The position numbers were made by a program, and so were the translations under genes. Shown here piece after piece: positions 60,321-64,000 of a stretch of DNA of 64,000 nucleotides. Positions within the stretch are counted from its first letter, which is position 1. Every line of letters starts with the position of its first letter. The DNA is from Thermoanaerobaculales bacterium (GTDB lineage Bacteria > Acidobacteriota > Thermoanaerobaculia > Thermoanaerobaculales > Sulfomarinibacteraceae), in assembly GCA_029287235.1 (NCBI GenBank), contig JARFRM010000040.1:39275-103274 (forward strand), read 5' to 3'. The notes beneath the pieces are model-generated. The model worked only from the letters and a program-made list of their open reading frames with translations, was not told the origin of the DNA and ran no database searches.

Positions 60321-60488
60321 GTTCCAGGAGACGCGGAGACACGTTGCGATCTTCTTTGCGCATCTGCATCGTTGCGTCAACCTCACCGTTCAAGTCACCG
60401 TCACCGATGAGCCGAACGGCCACGAAGAGACCGAGCTCGGTCGGGCCCCTCTGCGACTCTGTCCCCCTGTGGTCCAACCCGCCCCGGC
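60321..60488. other. Convergent intergenic region with degenerate repeat-like sequence
   Basis: Between the MATE and VPS10/BNR genes. Contains GCGGAGACACG and CCACGAAGAGACCGAG stretches reminiscent of the ACGAAGACACGAAG element at 13250. No gene. Confidence 0.35.
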
Positions 60489-63400
60489 CTACTCCACCCC
60501 GATCCGCGGCACGCCGGCCGCCACGAGCATGGCTTCGAGCTCGGGCACCCGAATGGTCAGCACCACGTCCAGATCGCTCTCGATCCCATCGAGCTCGGAT
60601 CGCAGCTCGTCGAAGCGCTCTCGGGAGCTCTCGGCCGGATACCCCGGCGTCTCCTCGACAACTCCCTTGAGGTAGACGAGTTGATTGTCGAGTCCGGCCG
60701 GGAAGTTGAGGACATCCTGGCTCGATTCGAGGGCGGTCTGCCGGATCCTCGACTCGATGGCGTCGAGGTCGTCGATGACCCCGGTGGCGAAGGTTTGAAT
60801 CTCCTCATCGTCGACGCGCTCGGTCCAACCCTCGATCTGATCTCGAACCGAACCCAGGCGTTCAACAAAGGTGTGCGACTGGGACAGCTCGGCCCAGATC
60901 TCACGAGCGAGCTCGTATCGCGCCAGGAGGGCCGCCTCATCGAGATCCTGCCGCGGATCGGCCACGACCTCGAAGGTCGAGGTATCGGCCCAGTCTCCCA
61001 CCGTCATTCGCACCTGGTACGTCCCGGGTGGGACCATCGGTCCCACCGCCGAGCCCCAAAGCACGGCGTCGGATACGAGTTCGGCGTCGGCGAGACGCAG
61101 GTCCCAGACCCACCTGTTGGCGCCCGGACGCGCATCGAGCAGAGGTGGATCGAAGAACTCGGGGAAGAGCTTGCGCCAGATGCTCGGTGCCTGTTTCTCC
61201 GGGGTCGTTCCCGACATGCTTCTCAGAACCTCGCCGTGGGCGTCGAGTATCTCCAACCGAACCTCATCCGCCTCCTCGCCGTCGATGTCGTCGGGAAGCA
61301 GGTAGTGGATCATGGCCCCGAAGGGCGGGTTCTCGCCGGCCGCGCCCCGGTTCGGGCCTCGTCTACCACCGTTGCCATCGGCCCAACGCACCGTGGATCG
61401 AGGGTCGAAGAGATGCAGATCGGCATCGAGGACCTCGGAGCTCATCTGACGAAGCGGGCTGAGGTCATCGAGGATCCAGAACGACCGACCATGGGTCGCC
61501 ACCACCAGATCGCCTCGTTTGACGGCGAGATCGGCGATCGGTGTGACCGGAAGCTCGAGGTGGAACGGCTGCCAACTCGAACCGTCGTCGAGAGAGAGAT
61601 AGAGCCCGAACTCGGTACCGGCGAAAAGCAACCCCCGACGTTCCGGGTCCTCGCGCACCACACGAACATGGTGATCGGCCGGAATCCCGTTGGATCCGTC
61701 GGTGAGGCGAGTCCACGTGGCGCCGAAGTCATCCGTGCGGAAGATGTAGGGAGAGCTGTCGCCGGTGCGATAGCGGTGAACGGCGATGAAGGCTCTTCCC
61801 GCGTCGTGGGCGGAGAGCTCGATGCTGTTGACGGTCCCCCACTCGGGCATGCCCGCAGGTGTGATCTCTTTCCATGTGGCGCCGTTGTCCTGTGACAGAT
61901 GGACCAATCCATCGTCGGTGCCGACCCACAGAAGGCCCGCCCGGTGTGGTGATTCTTCGAAGGCGAAGATGGTGCCGTAGACCTCGACCCCGGTGTTGTC
62001 GCGGGTGATGGGTTCGCCTGCGTAACCCTGTTTGCTCTCGTCATCGCGAGTGAGATCGGGGCTGACGATCTCCCACGTCGCCCCCTCATTGATGGTGCGG
62101 TGAACGACGTTGGAGCAGTGATAGAGCACCGAAGGATCGTGCGGTGAAATCCGAATCGGCGCGTTCCACTGGAAGCGATAGCGGAGATCCGACGCCTGCT
62201 GACCGACCGCCATCTGCGGCCAGGCCATGATCTGTTGCTGGTAACCGAGCCGGCGATCGAAACGATTGATGGAGCCGCCGTAACAGCCGCCGTAGGTGAT
62301 GTTCGGGTCGCGTGGGTCCACCGCCACGGTGGCGGTCTCACACCCCGCGGGCGCATACCAGTGCTGGCGGTCGATGGCGCCATCCGAAGTGCGGCTCGGG
62401 ATGGCCATCGCGGTGTTGTCCTGCTGCCCGCCGTAGAGCCAGTACGGCCACTGATCGTCCACCGTCAGGCGGTAGAACTCCGATGTCGGCTGGTTGCTCT
62501 GAAGCGACCAGGATCGACCGCCGTCAAAGCTGATGTTGGCCCCCCCATCGTTGCCTTCGATGAGATTGCTCGGATCCTCGGGATTGATCCACAATGCGTG
62601 GTTGTCGCCATGAGGGGTGCGGACGGGCCGGAAGTTCGCGCCGCCGTCGTCGGATTTCCACATCGCCACGTTGAGGGAGTAGACCGTGTTGGCATCGACC
62701 GGATCGGCCTCGAGGTGGGTGTAGTACCAGGCTCGCTGACGGAGCTCCCGATTGGTGTTGATGCGGCGGAACTTGGCGCCGCCGTTGTCGGAACGGAAAA
62801 GGCCTCCCTCGTCATGCTCCACGAGGGCCCAGACCCGTTTGGGAAAGGCAGGCGAAACGGCGACCGCAATGCGTCCCAGATCGCCGCCGGGGAGCCCCCT
62901 GGACAGCTTCGACCAGGTGTTGCCCCCATCGATGGTCTTGTAGAGGCCGCTGCCGGGACCGCCGGAAATCATGGTCCACGGAGTTCTCCTCGCCTGCCAG
63001 ATGGCGGCATAGAGTACCCTCGGGTTGGTGGCGTCCATGGCGAGATCGACGGCGCCGGCCTCGTCCGACACGAAGAGGGCCTTGGTCCAGCTGAGTCCCC
63101 CGTTGGTCGTGCGATAGACGCCACGCTCCGGGTTGGGGCCGAAGATGTTTCCGAGAACGGCAACATAGACGATGTCCGGGTCTGTGGGATGAACGACGAC
63201 GCGACCGATCTGACCGGCCTGGTCAAGCCCCATGTGCCGCCAGGTGTCCCCCGCATCGGTGGATTTGTAGACGCCGTCTCCCGGTGAGACATTGCCCCGC
63301 GGACAGGCCGATCCGGTTCCCGCCCACACCACGTTGGGATCGGACGCCGCCACCGCGACCGCGCCGATGGATGCCGAGCCGAAGGCATCGCCGGCGCGCC

Positions 63401-63764
63401 GCTCGCGCCGCGGCCCCTGGGGGAAGCCCTCCACCGGTGGACGGACGACTCCGGCTCCCGCGAGCTCGGGATCGATCTGACCCATGATCTGCGCTTTCTG
63501 AACCGGATCGACCTCGCGCACCACATCGGAGACGTTGCTCCAGTTGATGCCCGCGTTGGTGGTCTTCCACACCCCTCCTCCGGTGGAACCCATGTAATAC
63601 GTCATGGGATCACCCGGGACACCGGTCACCGTTGTGACCCGCCCCCCGCGGAATGGACCGACCAGACGAAATGAAAGTGAATTCAACAGATCGTCGGGGA
63701 CCATAGCTGCTTCGGCGGTGATAGTGGCGGTGGCGATCACAAGGGCAAGCAGGGTACGGCGCAT
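60489..63764 (-). CDS. Secreted VPS10/sortilin-like BNR-repeat protein
   Basis: 1091 residues. Signal peptide MRRTLLALVIATATITAEA. Ten or so Asp-box/BNR beta-propeller repeats, for example GGGVWKTTNAGINWSNV, GVYKSTDAGDTWRHMG, GLYKTIDGGNTWSKL and HLSQDNGATWKEI. This matches the large 'glycosyl hydrolase'/VPS10-domain proteins frequent in Acidobacteriota. The C-terminal ~300 residues hold a beta domain (WDLRLADAELVSDAVLWGSAVGPMVPPGTYQVRMTVG) and a helical end (EAALLARYELAREIWAELSQSH...). Enzyme activity has not been shown for most such proteins. ATG at 63764 follows GGAGG. Confidence 0.92.
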   Translation of the reverse strand: MRRTLLALVIATATITAEAAMVPDDLLNSLSFRLVGPFRGGRVTTVTGVPGDPMTYYMGSTGGGVWKTTNAGINWSNVSDVVREVDPVQKAQIMGQIDPELAGAGVVRPPVEGFPQGPRRERRAGDAFGSASIGAVAVAASDPNVVWAGTGSACPRGNVSPGDGVYKSTDAGDTWRHMGLDQAGQIGRVVVHPTDPDIVYVAVLGNIFGPNPERGVYRTTNGGLSWTKALFVSDEAGAVDLAMDATNPRVLYAAIWQARRTPWTMISGGPGSGLYKTIDGGNTWSKLSRGLPGGDLGRIAVAVSPAFPKRVWALVEHDEGGLFRSDNGGAKFRRINTNRELRQRAWYYTHLEADPVDANTVYSLNVAMWKSDDGGANFRPVRTPHGDNHALWINPEDPSNLIEGNDGGANISFDGGRSWSLQSNQPTSEFYRLTVDDQWPYWLYGGQQDNTAMAIPSRTSDGAIDRQHWYAPAGCETATVAVDPRDPNITYGGCYGGSINRFDRRLGYQQQIMAWPQMAVGQQASDLRYRFQWNAPIRISPHDPSVLYHCSNVVHRTINEGATWEIVSPDLTRDDESKQGYAGEPITRDNTGVEVYGTIFAFEESPHRAGLLWVGTDDGLVHLSQDNGATWKEITPAGMPEWGTVNSIELSAHDAGRAFIAVHRYRTGDSSPYIFRTDDFGATWTRLTDGSNGIPADHHVRVVREDPERRGLLFAGTEFGLYLSLDDGSSWQPFHLELPVTPIADLAVKRGDLVVATHGRSFWILDDLSPLRQMSSEVLDADLHLFDPRSTVRWADGNGGRRGPNRGAAGENPPFGAMIHYLLPDDIDGEEADEVRLEILDAHGEVLRSMSGTTPEKQAPSIWRKLFPEFFDPPLLDARPGANRWVWDLRLADAELVSDAVLWGSAVGPMVPPGTYQVRMTVGDWADTSTFEVVADPRQDLDEAALLARYELAREIWAELSQSHTFVERLGSVRDQIEGWTERVDDEEIQTFATGVIDDLDAIESRIRQTALESSQDVLNFPAGLDNQLVYLKGVVEETPGYPAESSRERFDELRSELDGIESDLDVVLTIRVPELEAMLVAAGVPRIGVE

Positions 63765-63813
63765 GACTGACCTCCATCCGAACAAGGCGGTGAGAATATC
63801 AGTTCTCAAGACT

Positions 63814-63897
63814 CGGCGGCAGCGGCAGGATCAGCGGCAGGATCAGCGGCAGGATCAGCGGCAGCGGCAGCGGCAGCGGCAGCGGCAGCGGCAGCGA
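63814..63897. repeat. Period-6 CGGCAG/GATCAG array
   Basis: About fourteen hexamers, mostly CGGCAG with three interspersed GATCAG units. Read on the minus strand it is the CTGCCG type seen at 13659-13718. It lies in the promoter-proximal region of the VPS10/BNR gene. Confidence 0.8.
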
Positions 63898-63946
63898 ACA
63901 GTAACGCGCCTCCACAGGCAAGGGGCGTGCGGCGGGGTGCCGGGCA

Positions 63947-64000
63947 CGCCATTGTGTCCCGCGTCCCGTTCCGGTGCGCGTCACGTCCCGCACAATGGCG
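63947..64000. repeat. Family B inverted repeat at the window end
   Basis: Perfect 10-bp arms CGCCATTGTG (63947-63956) and CACAATGGCG (63991-64000) around a 34-base loop, preceded by GGGGCGTGCGG (63923-63933) as in the 43728 element. The arm may extend past the window edge. Confidence 0.6.

Noticed and set aside
63814..63897. CRISPR-like array
   Set aside because: Period is 6 bases with no spacers; a simple-sequence repeat.

Overview
The window is a GC-rich (about two-thirds G+C by eye), densely coded bacterial chromosome segment. No phage, insertion sequence, CRISPR array, rRNA or tRNA could be recognised. The gene mix points to Acidobacteriota of the Thermoanaerobaculia type, with Myxococcota-like lineages as an alternative: isoprenoids by the mevalonate route plus hopanoids, a Ser/Thr kinase with TPRs, a TIGR02265-family protein, a VPS10/BNR exo-protein, and secreted proteins ending in a DGFESG..W tail. 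This assignment is inference from gene content only.

Layout. 1-2008: 3' part of a fused class II HMG-CoA reductase/mevalonate kinase gene, cut by the window edge. 2131-7328: secreted propeller-like protein, K+ channel, a TetR-hydrolase-small protein operon, DUF454 protein, SDR. 7697-20642: the central locus, two convergent operons for isoprenoid and hopanoid synthesis. The + operon is squalene synthase, a complete HMGR-MVK fusion, IPP isomerase, hpnH and a stand-alone HpnB-like membrane domain, joined by overlaps or very short gaps. The - operon is shc, hpnG, an unknown exported barrel-like protein, adenine deaminase and an SDR. They converge on a 690-base non-coding block of palindromic and direct repeats. 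20870-34703: secreted TPR metallopeptidase, GNAT, DEAD-box helicase, PABS methyltransferase, DUF11 protein, ABC-F, MntP, TerB-like and DUF2202 proteins, DUF1287 protein with an epoxide-hydrolase-like enzyme, and a triple-repeat Cys-rich lipoprotein. 34958-45870: DUF938 methyltransferase, serine hydrolase, a broken nnrS, ybbP-ybbA opposite tesA, two bPH2 membrane proteins, and a DUF1858/DUF2249 plus DUF438-hemerythrin-PAS pair. 45991-63764: large secreted proteins, regulators (AraC-type, Ser/Thr kinase), a sulfatase-fold lipoprotein, CYTH, MATE and VPS10/BNR proteins.

How the genes fit. HMGR-MVK and Idi supply prenyl units, squalene synthase makes squalene, Shc makes hopene/diplopterol, HpnH adds the adenosyl side chain from SAM, and HpnG strips adenine from adenosylhopane. 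The adenine deaminase two genes after hpnG would turn the released adenine into hypoxanthine, which is an unusually explicit by-product recycling link. A second, gaplessly alignable HMGR-MVK fusion sits 6.8 kb upstream.

Other points for a second look: three kinds of intergenic repeat (hairpin family A, CACAATG inverted-repeat family B, period-6 arrays), a structured terminator-ended element at 53490-53645 that may be an unrecognised RNA or leader, and a 47-residue protein coupled to a TetR-controlled hydrolase. All calls come from reading the sequence; no database search was run.
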